Shown: one piece after another, positions 16,055 through 23,919 of the stretch
How the letters are laid out: each line of letters opens with the position of its first letter
Position numbering within the stretch: the stretch's first letter is position 1
From: Pseudomonadota bacterium
GTDB taxonomy: Bacteria > Desulfobacterota > Syntrophorhabdia > Syntrophorhabdales > Syntrophorhabdaceae
NCBI GenBank assembly: GCA_026388255.1
Contig: JAPLKC010000010.1
Coordinates: 1-57,341 of the forward strand
Length of the DNA stretch: 57,341 nucleotides
Direction: 5' to 3'
Position numbers and translations under genes: made by a program
Notes under the pieces: generated by a model
What the model was told of the DNA's origin: nothing
Databases searched by the model: none
The model's input: the letters and a program-made list of their open reading frames with translations, nothing else

Positions 16055-17083
16055 TTAGTGGTACTTCTTGATAGAATCTAAAAGAAATTTCACCGCCTCA
16101 TCACCAGGCAAGCCCTTTTCCTTCGCATCCTTTATATATGCATCAACAAGGGGTTTGGAGCCTTTTTCATACCAACGGGCTTGTTCTTCTTTGCTTAGAG
16201 AAATAATTTTGACGCCTCTCTTTACCAGCCAGTCCTTGCCGTCTTTTGTAATGTCTGCCCACAACTTGCCGTACTTGTCTATGTATTCAACACTCATTTT
16301 ATCCACTATTGCCTGGACATCAGGAGGAAGTGAGGCAAATTTTTTCTTGTTCATCATTACAATAAATACTGCTGAATATGCGCTGGTTACGTTCTCTGTA
16401 GAGTATTTTACATGTTCCCCTGTCCTGAAATTATGCAGTGCCTCATAACTTGACATCAACCCGTCAACAACGCCTTTTGCAAGGGCATCATACACATCAG
16501 GCATAGGCATTGCTACAGGAGCTGCGCCTATCAAGCCGACAAACTTTGCATTTGACCCGAAGCACCGTAGCTTCAACCCCTTTGCATCTTCAAGCTTTTC
16601 AACAGGTCTTGTTTTTGTATGGAGAAAACCGCCTGGCTGTCCATGGAATAGCAATACCTTCACATCATCGAACTCTTTTGGATTAAATTTCTTATAAAAG
16701 TCGTTTGCAATCTTGGTTGCTTCAGGTCCCTGCGGCCACCCGATAGGAAGATCGAGTACCTGTGAAAATGGAAATCTGCCCATTGTGTATCCGAGAACAT
16801 GGTTGCCCACATCGGCAATTCCCTTCACAACGGCATCGTATGACTGTGCAGCAGGAACAAGCGTGCCTGCAGCATAGTAATTGACTTTGACTTTGCCGCC
16901 CGCCCGTTTTTCAAGATCTTTACCCCATTCCTGCAAAATGAGATCGTGCTTGCTTCCCACAGGGAACCAGTTAGCAATTTTTATTGTTATTACCTTTTCC
17001 TGTGCAAAGCTGACCGTTGCAGCCATACATGTAACTACGAAAAAAACAAATACCAACAAATGAATAATGCGAATCCGTTTCAT
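16055..17083 (-). CDS. dctP: TRAP transporter substrate-binding protein (DctP family)
   Basis: A 342-residue periplasmic binding protein. The signal peptide is MKRIRIIHLLVFVFFVV followed by a small-residue region and a likely cut after SFA. The mature part begins with ITIKIANWFPVGSKHD, typical of the family, and includes KLRCFGSNAKFVGLIGAAPV around the carboxylate-binding arginine. I prefer the ATG at 17083 over one 39 bases upstream: GAAGGGGG is well spaced before it and the signal peptide then starts properly. A sigma-54 promoter (17122-17137) and a 41-bp dyad lie upstream, so expression is likely induced through the NtrC-type regulator nearby. The ligand is probably an organic acid. Confidence 0.92.
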   Translation of the reverse strand: MKRIRIIHLLVFVFFVVTCMAATVSFAQEKVITIKIANWFPVGSKHDLILQEWGKDLEKRAGGKVKVNYYAAGTLVPAAQSYDAVVKGIADVGNHVLGYTMGRFPFSQVLDLPIGWPQGPEATKIANDFYKKFNPKEFDDVKVLLFHGQPGGFLHTKTRPVEKLEDAKGLKLRCFGSNAKFVGLIGAAPVAMPMPDVYDALAKGVVDGLMSSYEALHNFRTGEHVKYSTENVTSAYSAVFIVMMNKKKFASLPPDVQAIVDKMSVEYIDKYGKLWADITKDGKDWLVKRGVKIISLSKEEQARWYEKGSKPLVDAYIKDAKEKGLPGDEAVKFLLDSIKKYH

Positions 17084-17121
17084 AATACCCCCTTCTAAGA
17101 TTTTATTTACTATCTGAACCA

Positions 17122-17137
17122 AGCAATTTTAATGCCA
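17122..17137 (-). promoter_or_regulatory. Sigma-54 promoter of the dctP operon
   Basis: On the - strand the sequence is TGGCATTAAAATTGCT, which fits TGGCAC-N5-TTGCW with the required GG-N10-GC spacing (GG at 17136-17135, GC at 17124-17123). Start of transcription would fall near 17111, giving a leader of about 28 bases before the dctP ATG. An NtrC-family activator with GAFTGA is encoded about 1.4 kb away. Confidence 0.75.
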
Positions 17138-17186
17138 CATTGAAAAACAAGTTAATTCACAACACATAGACTGAACCTTTTTCTAT

Positions 17187-17227
17187 ATTGTACCAATAAG
17201 ATACAGCCTGTATCATATTGGTACAAT
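17187..17227. promoter_or_regulatory. 41-bp near-perfect dyad, probable enhancer site for the NtrC-type activator
   Basis: Left arm 17187-17206 and right arm 17208-17227 match at 19 of 20 positions around a single central base. The outer half-site is ATTGTACCAAT. The centre lies about 70 bp upstream of the -24 element of the dctP sigma-54 promoter, near -95 from the predicted start, the normal place for an activator dimer site. It also begins three bases after the acyl-CoA dehydrogenase stop codon, so it may double as a terminator, though no T-run follows. Confidence 0.6.
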
Positions 17228-17229
17228 GC

Positions 17230-18372
17230 TTACCGTCCTAACAGTCTCCTGCCGATAATCAATTTCTCAACTTCTTTTGTTCCTTCAAAAATCTCAAGGA
17301 CTTTTGCGTCGCGCCAGTAATGACCGACATCATATTCTTCCAGTATACCATATCCTCCGTGGAGTTGTATCGCTTCATCGGAAACTTTTACTGCTATCTC
17401 TGCGGCGTACCATTTCGTCATGGCAATAAGCGCATGGTCTAATTCACCTTTATCCAATTTTGCGCTGGTACAATAAAGGAAGCTTCTTCCGGCTTCGACT
17501 AAAGTGGCCATCTCGGCTATTTTTGACTGTACTATCGGTGAGTCGGCAAGGGGGGCCCCAAACTGTTTTCTTTTACGCACATGACTTATCGCTTTCTCTA
17601 ATGCTCCCTGAGCTGTTCCTATCCCGAATCCTGCTGCTTCCAAGCGGGAACGATTGAGAAATTCCATAATATTATAGAATCCCCTACCCTCCTTACCAAG
17701 TAGATTTTCCTTAGGAACTGTTACATCTTTGAAAGTAACCTCTCCTGTATCAGAGCAGCGTAGTGAAAGTTTATTTTTCAGTTTACTTGACTCGTAACCC
17801 GGCCTGTTAGTTTCTACAATAATAGTGCTGAAACGATCGTATTTTTTTTTCGCTTCAGGAGTAGTAATACAAAGAACGATAAGAAAATCTCCTCGATTAG
17901 CATTTGTTATGAATGTTTTGTTACCGGATATCACATATCCGCTGTCAGTTTTTCTTGCCATGGTTTTAACAGAAGACACGTCGCTTCCCGCATCTGGTTC
18001 CGTTATGGCAACACCCATCTTGGCTTCGCCTTTGCATACTAAAGGGAGATATTTTAGCTTTTGTTCTTCGCTTCCAATGAGGCTTATGAGTTGTGAACCG
18101 AAAAATGACGATGTTATCGAATGTGCAATGCCGCAGTCAATACGGGAAAACTCTTCACATATGAGGCTGTGATCTAAATACCCAAGGCCTGCTCCGCCGT
18201 ATTTTTCATCTATAAAGACCCCAAGAAACCCTAAATCTGCAGCCTTTTTCCAGAGTTTTTCGTCGAACTCCTCCTTTTCATCCAGCTCCCGCGCCACTTC
18301 CATCAGTTCTCCTTCGGCGAACTCTCTTGCAGCTTTTCTTACGTCTTTCTGCTCTGGTGTCAGTTCGAACAT
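17230..18372 (-). CDS. Acyl-CoA dehydrogenase
   Basis: A 380-residue flavoprotein of normal length with all three ACAD domains. Seen are MGVAITEPDAGSDVSSVKT (FAD/substrate contacts), GFGIGTAQGALEKAISHVRKR with KQFG, QLHGGYGILEEYDV and the C-terminal IFEGTKEV, whose Glu363 is the expected catalytic base. It should oxidise an acyl-CoA to the enoyl-CoA and pass electrons to EtfAB encoded in the same block. Chain or ring specificity cannot be read; butyryl-, glutaryl- or alicyclic-CoA substrates are possible. A sigma-54 promoter lies 45-60 bases upstream. A 41-bp dyad begins directly after the stop. Confidence 0.93.
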   Translation of the reverse strand: MFELTPEQKDVRKAAREFAEGELMEVARELDEKEEFDEKLWKKAADLGFLGVFIDEKYGGAGLGYLDHSLICEEFSRIDCGIAHSITSSFFGSQLISLIGSEEQKLKYLPLVCKGEAKMGVAITEPDAGSDVSSVKTMARKTDSGYVISGNKTFITNANRGDFLIVLCITTPEAKKKYDRFSTIIVETNRPGYESSKLKNKLSLRCSDTGEVTFKDVTVPKENLLGKEGRGFYNIMEFLNRSRLEAAGFGIGTAQGALEKAISHVRKRKQFGAPLADSPIVQSKIAEMATLVEAGRSFLYCTSAKLDKGELDHALIAMTKWYAAEIAVKVSDEAIQLHGGYGILEEYDVGHYWRDAKVLEIFEGTKEVEKLIIGRRLLGR

Positions 18373-18416
18373 CTGTCAGCCTCCCTTTTCTAAATGGTTT
18401 ATAGAAAAAGTCAAAA

Positions 18417-18432
18417 TGCAATAATCAGGCCA
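18417..18432 (-). promoter_or_regulatory. Sigma-54 promoter of the acyl-CoA dehydrogenase gene
   Basis: The - strand reads TGGCCTGATTATTGCA, matching the TGGC...TTGCA consensus with GG-N10-GC spacing (GG at 18431-18430, GC at 18419-18418). Transcription would begin near 18406, about 34 bases before the ATG. Two such promoters in adjacent transcription units point to joint control by the neighbouring activator. Confidence 0.75.
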
Positions 18433-18440
18433 TAAAACGA

Positions 18441-18468
18441 AATACCCCGCAATAATCTGCGGGGTATT
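18441..18468 (-). terminator. Rho-independent terminator of the two-component operon
   Basis: AATACCCCGCA at 18441-18451 pairs perfectly with TGCGGGGTATT at 18458-18468 around a 6-base loop, followed on the - strand by a T-rich stretch. It ends transcription of the response-regulator gene before the acyl-CoA dehydrogenase promoter. Being a dyad 24 bp from the -24 element, it could also bind protein, but it does not resemble the dyad upstream of dctP. Confidence 0.75.
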
Positions 18469-18503
18469 GAACCTGATAAGGGATAGCTGTTATGATATAT
18501 TAC

Positions 18504-19844
18504 TCAATCAATCATGCTATAAAGTTTCCGGCGGCTTATACCAAGGAGTCTGGCAGCTTTGCTCTTATTACCATTGGTATGCTTAAGCACGTTTTCTATA
18601 TGTTCTCTTTCTATATTATCCAGCCGCAGTATACCTCTACTCAATGCTTGTCTTTCCTTTCCGGCAGTAGCGGACAGAGTGTTCACAATACTTTGTGGAA
18701 AGTCATCACTGACAATCTCGCTTCTGCCCCCTGAAATCAATATTGCCCGCTCCAGCACGTTTGCAAGCTCTCTAACATTGCCTGGCCAGTGATAATCTAT
18801 CAGAAGGTCCATGGCCTGGTTCGAGATCATCTTTTTTTTACCTCCTCTGGCATGTTTTTCCAAAAAATATTTAGTCAAAACAAGCAGATCGCTTTTTCGT
18901 TTACGAAGGGGCGGCACTTCAATAATAAAAGTATTAAGCCGGTAAAAAAGGTCTTTACGAAATCTGTTTGTTTCAATTTCTTCCTCAAGACTCTTATTTG
19001 TGGCAAAAATAAAGCGTACGTCTACTTTAGTCTCTTTTGTATCGCCAAGTTTCCTGAATGCTGAAGTCTCAAGGACCCTGAGAAGCTTTGCCTGGATTGC
19101 CGGGTTCATATCCGCCACTTCATCAACAAAAAATGTACCTTTATCAGCTATCTGAAGCAGGCCCACTTTGTCTGTTTGTGCTCCTGTAAATGCACCTTTT
19201 TTATACCCGAAGAGCTCACTTTCAAGAATGTTTTCCTGAAGGCAGCTTGAATTAATTGCTACAAAAGGATTTGAAGAACGTATAGAGAGGGTATGGATAG
19301 CCCTTGCTACAAGCTCTTTTCCTGTGCCTGTTTCTCCAAGCACCAAAACGGGCGCCGTAGAGGTGCTTACTAAGGAGATAAATTTTTTAACCTCCTTAAT
19401 TTCTTTACTATCACCTATAAACCTGTCATGTAGTTCAACCCTTTGTAAATGCTCCTCGAGGACAATATTTTTTTCTTTCAGTTGTTTCTTTTCATATGCT
19501 TTAAGTATCACGGTATGCAACTCTGAAAGCTTACAAGGCTTTGTGAGGTAATCGTATGCACCGAGCTTCATTGATCGTATAGCTGTATCAACCGATGCAT
19601 TGCCCGTAAGCATGATTACTTCTGTGGTAGGTTGCATCTCCCTTAACCTGCCCAGAAGTTCAACACCATCCATGTCAGGAAGCATTATATCAAAAAGTCC
19701 AATGTCTAAAATTTCCTGCTTCATTATAGGAAGAGCCTCGTGGCCGTTTAATGCGGTGAAGACCTCCATTCCTTCCTTGGAAAGCTTTTTTTTGAATGCT
19801 TCTACAAGCTGATGTTCATCATCAACAATAAGAATGCGTATCAT
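18504..19844 (-). CDS. NtrC-family sigma-54-dependent response regulator
   Basis: A 446-residue protein from the ATG at 19844, chosen because the receiver domain starts at once with MIRILIVDDE and the longer ORF overlaps the kinase gene. The receiver domain occupies 1-115 with phospho-acceptor Asp52. The central AAA+ domain has Walker A GETGTGKE, the sigma-54-contacting GAFTGA and FVDEVADM (Walker B). A C-terminal Fis-type HTH has NKSKAARLLGISRRKLYSMI. GAFTGA shows that it should open sigma-54 promoters, and two lie within 1.5 kb downstream. It follows its kinase by four bases. The signal is unknown; the regulon by position is the acyl-CoA dehydrogenase and TRAP/ETF/Hdr genes. Confidence 0.93.
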   Translation of the reverse strand: MIRILIVDDEHQLVEAFKKKLSKEGMEVFTALNGHEALPIMKQEILDIGLFDIMLPDMDGVELLGRLREMQPTTEVIMLTGNASVDTAIRSMKLGAYDYLTKPCKLSELHTVILKAYEKKQLKEKNIVLEEHLQRVELHDRFIGDSKEIKEVKKFISLVSTSTAPVLVLGETGTGKELVARAIHTLSIRSSNPFVAINSSCLQENILESELFGYKKGAFTGAQTDKVGLLQIADKGTFFVDEVADMNPAIQAKLLRVLETSAFRKLGDTKETKVDVRFIFATNKSLEEEIETNRFRKDLFYRLNTFIIEVPPLRKRKSDLLVLTKYFLEKHARGGKKKMISNQAMDLLIDYHWPGNVRELANVLERAILISGGRSEIVSDDFPQSIVNTLSATAGKERQALSRGILRLDNIEREHIENVLKHTNGNKSKAARLLGISRRKLYSMID

Positions 19845-19848
19845 CAGG

Positions 19849-21354
19849 CTATTTTTCTCCTCTATGTATAAAATATCCAGGCAATGTGACTTTGAAGAAG
19901 CTCCCCCTTCCAAGTTTGCTCTCTACCTCAATATTTCCACCCATCCTGTTTAAAAATTCATAACACAACGTGAGGCCCAGCCCAACACCTTTGCCCGCGT
20001 CTTTAGTCGAGAAAAAAGGCTCAAAAATCTTGTCTATGAGGTCATCATGAATACCAACACCGTTATCTTCAATTTCTACCTTTACTGTGTTGTCAATCGG
20101 ATAAGCTTTTACCCGTATCACTCCACCATCTCTTCTTCCAACAGCATCCACTGCATTTTGAAAAATATTCATAAAAGACTGCTTCACGGCATTTAAATCT
20201 CCTTTGACATGAAGTATGCATGGGGCAATATCTTTGTACAGGCGAATGTTTAATTTTTTAAAGTTTATTTGCTTCAGGAGATCGTTCAAACATACATTCA
20301 AATCTATTTCCTGAACTTCAAAATCTTTTTTCTTCGTCAGATCGATCATATCTTTTATGATATTTTTGCACCGGAATGCCTGTTCCTGTATGACATCCAA
20401 ATATTCACGAAGTTCAGTCATTTCGTCTTCTTTTGCATTACCGCCCTTGAAGCCCTGGAACAATTCGCAGGCAAGCTCAGAATTGGCAGCAATTGTAGCA
20501 AGAGGATTGTTAAGCTCATGGGCAACGCCTGTCATAAGTCTTCCTATGACCGATGTCTTTACATCCTGAATTGACTGGATTTTTGCCTTCACTTTCTCGG
20601 TGTTATCCTCTATTATACACAAAAGTCCCTCTACTTTCCCATTTTTGCTTTTCAGAGGCACTCCACGGAAGTGAATATATTGACCCTGATCACCCCGATA
20701 GGTCGTAAAGGGAAAATCCTGCAGCTCAAAAGGTTCACCATTGAGCCCCTTCTTTATGTGCTCAGCAAGACCGCATCTAACCGTGTAAGTGTTTTGAAGC
20801 CAGTTAAAACGTAAGAGTTTCTCTTCAGCCTCAGCGCCTAAACCGGAAAGGGCAGCTAATGCAGGATTTACACTCATAAATTTTCCATCCCTGTCTATCG
20901 TAAAAATGGCTACAGGTGCATTATCAATAATGGCTTTATTAAAATCGTTCAGACTCCGCAATGCTTCTTCTGTCTTTTTTTGATCGGTAATATCCTGAAC
21001 AGTCTCAATGATAAGAGTCTCGTCCTCCACTCTACCCTTCCTGAGAGGTGCAGTGGTAATAAGGTAATGCCTTGATTTTCCTTTATGCTTACTCTTTATT
21101 TCCGTATGTTCCAAGCGGCCGCTCTTAAGTGTTCTCAAAGCCGGACAGTTGCTGCATGGTACTCTCCTTTTGAATATCTCTCTGTAGCAGGATGTCTTTC
21201 CGGATTGAAAAATACCCTCTTCTTGAGACCAAATCGCTATTCTTTCGTTTTTCCACTGAATTTTCCGTCCTCGGTCAAGAACGTAAACTTCCATTGGCAA
21301 GGAATCAAGAATGGACTGTACGATATTGAAATCTATGTTAGGATCAAATTTCAT
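19849..21354 (-). CDS. Cytoplasmic PAS-domain sensor histidine kinase
   Basis: 501 residues with no membrane segment. Two PAS domains are visible, at about 10-120 and 135-255. The first contains a Cys cluster (C56, C67, C70 in CSNCPALRTLKSGR) common in PAS sensors. The H-box HELNNP places the phospho-accepting histidine at 279. The ATPase domain follows with N, G1 (DNGVG) and G2 (GKGVGLGL) boxes. It should phosphorylate the response regulator encoded next. With no periplasmic sensor the signal is internal, perhaps a CoA thioester, an aromatic or a redox cue read by the Cys cluster; that is inference. Confidence 0.9.
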   Translation of the reverse strand: MKFDPNIDFNIVQSILDSLPMEVYVLDRGRKIQWKNERIAIWSQEEGIFQSGKTSCYREIFKRRVPCSNCPALRTLKSGRLEHTEIKSKHKGKSRHYLITTAPLRKGRVEDETLIIETVQDITDQKKTEEALRSLNDFNKAIIDNAPVAIFTIDRDGKFMSVNPALAALSGLGAEAEEKLLRFNWLQNTYTVRCGLAEHIKKGLNGEPFELQDFPFTTYRGDQGQYIHFRGVPLKSKNGKVEGLLCIIEDNTEKVKAKIQSIQDVKTSVIGRLMTGVAHELNNPLATIAANSELACELFQGFKGGNAKEDEMTELREYLDVIQEQAFRCKNIIKDMIDLTKKKDFEVQEIDLNVCLNDLLKQINFKKLNIRLYKDIAPCILHVKGDLNAVKQSFMNIFQNAVDAVGRRDGGVIRVKAYPIDNTVKVEIEDNGVGIHDDLIDKIFEPFFSTKDAGKGVGLGLTLCYEFLNRMGGNIEVESKLGRGSFFKVTLPGYFIHRGEK

Positions 21355-21361
21355 GCTTGAT

Positions 21362-22624
21362 TCACATTAATGTATGGTATTTTTCATTTACATAAGCCAT
21401 GGCTTCGCCTATTGCTTGCGCCGTTTTGTCCAGATCTTCTTCAGTGTGTCTGTAGCTGATATACGCATGATGGTGCGGGGTGAAAAAGAAACCCCTGCGG
21501 ATAAGTTGGGTGTAAAAATCATCGCGTCTGGCTTTCTGAGTATTTGCCTCATCTTTCTTGAAGGTTATTAAAAACATCGGAGCAACACCGGACAACTCTG
21601 CCCCGACATCATACTTGTCAATAATGTCCTGGATTTTTTTCAGAAGACGGCCGCCTTTTTCCCATATGTTTTCAAGGACTTTGTCACGTTCCAGAATTTC
21701 GATGGTTTTTAGCGCGGCGATATAACCGTCACTGTTCGGAAAGAAGGTGGAAGAAATAAAAAGCTTGGATTCTGCTGCCATCATCACGTTTTTCTTTCCG
21801 GTAACAACGCTAATTGCATATCCGTTGGCCATACCCTTTCCAAGTACCGTTAAATCAGGCGTTACTCCATAAAGTTCCTGCGCTCCACCCATTCTAAGCC
21901 TGAAACAGGTACGCACTTCATCGAAAACCAGAACAGAGCCATACTTGTCGGAAAGTTCTCTTACACCTTCGAGAAATCCGGGTGCCGGTACCTGCATCTT
22001 CTGATGGAGAGGATGTCCAAAAGGGGTCATAATTATGGCGGCTGTCTCATCGCCATGTTTTTTCATGAGGTCTTTAAGCTGGTCAAGATCATTATAATGG
22101 AATTCATATACATCCTCATAGAATTTTTCAGGGATGCCCCCTTTCATCTCTACGCACCAGTCATGCCAGCCGTGGTAGCCACATCGCATGACTTTGGTCC
22201 GGTTTGTGTGCGCCCTTGCGATACGGATACTTGCCGAAGTAGCATCGGAGCCGGTCTTTAAAAAGATGCTCATCTCAGAGCTGGGGATCAGTACGTTCAA
22301 CTTTTTAGCAAGTTCATTCTGATAAGATTGTGTGAGCGAAAAGCAGAAACCTTTATCTTTTATCTGTTTTATCACTGCATCATCAACCTCTTCTTCCCTG
22401 TAACCCAGGATAATAGGTCCGTAGCCACATAGAAAGTCAATAAACTCATTTCCATCAACATCGGTTAATCTACATCCCTTGCCGTACTCGAGGAAAATAG
22501 GATACTCTCCTATAATAAAATCCCCAGGTTTTCTTGCACCCAGAACCCCACCAGGAATCAACGTTTTTGCCTCTTCAAAAAATTCCTGACTTTTTGTTAT
22601 ATTGAGTTTTTGAATATCTTTCAT
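21362..22624 (-). CDS. Class III PLP aminotransferase, glutamate-1-semialdehyde aminomutase-like
   Basis: A 420-residue fold-type I PLP enzyme. Seen are LIPGGVLGARKP at the start, LKTGSDATSASIRIAR (phosphate-binding), YHGWHDW, VFDEVRTCFRLRMGGAQE with the PLP-contacting aspartate, and LGKGMANGYAIS with the expected Schiff-base lysine. Sequence style is closest to HemL and its many amino-acid-converting relatives. The neighbours (saccharopine-dehydrogenase family protein, two-component system) do not suggest heme synthesis, so a catabolic aminotransferase or 2,3-aminomutase-like role is as likely. It ends eight bases before the kinase gene. The ribosome site AGGAGG is strong. Confidence 0.8.
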   Translation of the reverse strand: MKDIQKLNITKSQEFFEEAKTLIPGGVLGARKPGDFIIGEYPIFLEYGKGCRLTDVDGNEFIDFLCGYGPIILGYREEEVDDAVIKQIKDKGFCFSLTQSYQNELAKKLNVLIPSSEMSIFLKTGSDATSASIRIARAHTNRTKVMRCGYHGWHDWCVEMKGGIPEKFYEDVYEFHYNDLDQLKDLMKKHGDETAAIIMTPFGHPLHQKMQVPAPGFLEGVRELSDKYGSVLVFDEVRTCFRLRMGGAQELYGVTPDLTVLGKGMANGYAISVVTGKKNVMMAAESKLFISSTFFPNSDGYIAALKTIEILERDKVLENIWEKGGRLLKKIQDIIDKYDVGAELSGVAPMFLITFKKDEANTQKARRDDFYTQLIRRGFFFTPHHHAYISYRHTEEDLDKTAQAIGEAMAYVNEKYHTLM

Positions 22625-22679
22625 ATATCCTCCTGTTGTAACCGTAACAGTCAGTTATTATTGATACTTTCAATAAACA

Positions 22680-22712
22680 TTTAAAGTGTTAAAAATGTTT
22701 TAACACTTTAAA
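22680..22712. promoter_or_regulatory. Perfect 15-bp inverted repeat before the aminotransferase gene, possible operator
   Basis: TTTAAAGTGTTAAAA at 22680-22694 is repeated in inverted form at 22698-22712 around ATG. A third, direct copy of the half-site (AAAGTGTCAAAA) lies at 22731-22742, inside the end of the upstream gene. Repeated half-sites favour a regulator-binding site. The arm is also able to form an AT-rich hairpin that could terminate the saccharopine-dehydrogenase-family gene. Confidence 0.5.
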
Positions 22713-22727
22713 TAGCTTAAATATTTT

Positions 22728-23873
22728 CTAAAGTGTCAAAATGGATGTTATCGTTTCTGTTTGATGTATCCTGGCACCTCTTTGTAGCAATGCTGAGAGG
22801 AATTTTTCCGGATCTATGCAACCCTCAGGGGCTACTACTCCTTTTACCTTCACATCACCGGCAAACATCATCAACGCAGCGATCGAAGCGGGAAGTCCTG
22901 TTCCTGGCGCCATCCTGCCCACTATATCGGCTGTATATGTTACCTGTTTTCCTTTTCTCTCACCCTTTACAATCACTTTCAAGCCGGAAGCAAGGGGTCC
23001 CTTATCTCTGTTATTAGGAATTGTTTCCCAAAGCTTCAAAGTCAGATCATAAGGTACTACCCTTGTTCCCCTAACCTCTACCGGTTCCGTACCGAGAAAA
23101 CCTGTCTCTTTCTGCTCTTTAATCAGCTCATCTACCCATGCCGGTATCAACGCACCTTTAATAACTACCTTCTTCAAGCCTTCAATGTAACGGGGTATTG
23201 TTATTGGCTGTGGATGACCCACATAGCGAACCTTGCATGTACCAAGAGGTTCAAGGAACGTAGCTATCTCTTCGCCGGTACCACCATCTACATATTCCAG
23301 CTTCCCATCCAGAAATTGAGGAATTTTACCTGTAACCATATGGAGACTATGATCCCAGGCTGCGCCTGCAAGTTCGGCGATACTTACGACCCAGAATAAG
23401 TGAATCTCGTCAACACGATCCAGTTGGTTTGCGTACCATTTAACTATTACATTGTTTGTTCCTGGATCCGATCCCATTCCAGTCAGGACGGTTATCCCCG
23501 CTTCCTTGGCGGCATTGTCTATGTCAGAAGAGGAAAAAAGAATAGGGACAGCCTCATAGTCATCACAAATATCAATATAGTTGACCTTTGCTTCGACGGC
23601 TGCCCTGGCAACCGCAACCGCCGTTTTATAAAATGGTCCTGCGCAGTTGATAACTACATCGGTATCCTTAATTGCTGCAACCATGCCTTTATGATCATTT
23701 ACATCAATCCTGATTAGTGATACTTTTTTACTGGCGCGCAACTTATCATTTACTCTATGCGGGTCTATATTTATGTCACCAAGAATTACTTCGTTGATCT
23801 GCTCCTGTTTAATAAGATCCCGGGCAACTCCCTGTCCCATGCCACCTGTTCCACCTATTACTAATGCTCGCAT
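22728..23873 (-). CDS. Saccharopine dehydrogenase family protein
   Basis: 381 residues from the ATG at 23873. The in-frame GTG at 23885 lies in the Shine-Dalgarno (AAAGGTGGG), so it was not used. The Rossmann motif VIGGTGGMGQG opens the protein, followed by DVVINCAGPFYKTAVAVARAAVEA and YIDICDDYEA, the usual family core, and GMGSDPGTNNVIVKW. Family members oxidise saccharopine, reduce acyl groups or act as related NAD(P)-linked dehydrogenases. The substrate here is not known. It is followed by the aminotransferase, so an amino-acid-related two-step conversion is plausible. Confidence 0.8.
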   Translation of the reverse strand: MRALVIGGTGGMGQGVARDLIKQEQINEVILGDINIDPHRVNDKLRASKKVSLIRIDVNDHKGMVAAIKDTDVVINCAGPFYKTAVAVARAAVEAKVNYIDICDDYEAVPILFSSSDIDNAAKEAGITVLTGMGSDPGTNNVIVKWYANQLDRVDEIHLFWVVSIAELAGAAWDHSLHMVTGKIPQFLDGKLEYVDGGTGEEIATFLEPLGTCKVRYVGHPQPITIPRYIEGLKKVVIKGALIPAWVDELIKEQKETGFLGTEPVEVRGTRVVPYDLTLKLWETIPNNRDKGPLASGLKVIVKGERKGKQVTYTADIVGRMAPGTGLPASIAALMMFAGDVKVKGVVAPEGCIDPEKFLSALLQRGARIHQTETITSILTL

Positions 23874-23919
23874 TCTCATTCCCACCTTTAAATTATAATT
23901 TTATATATCCAAATATATA

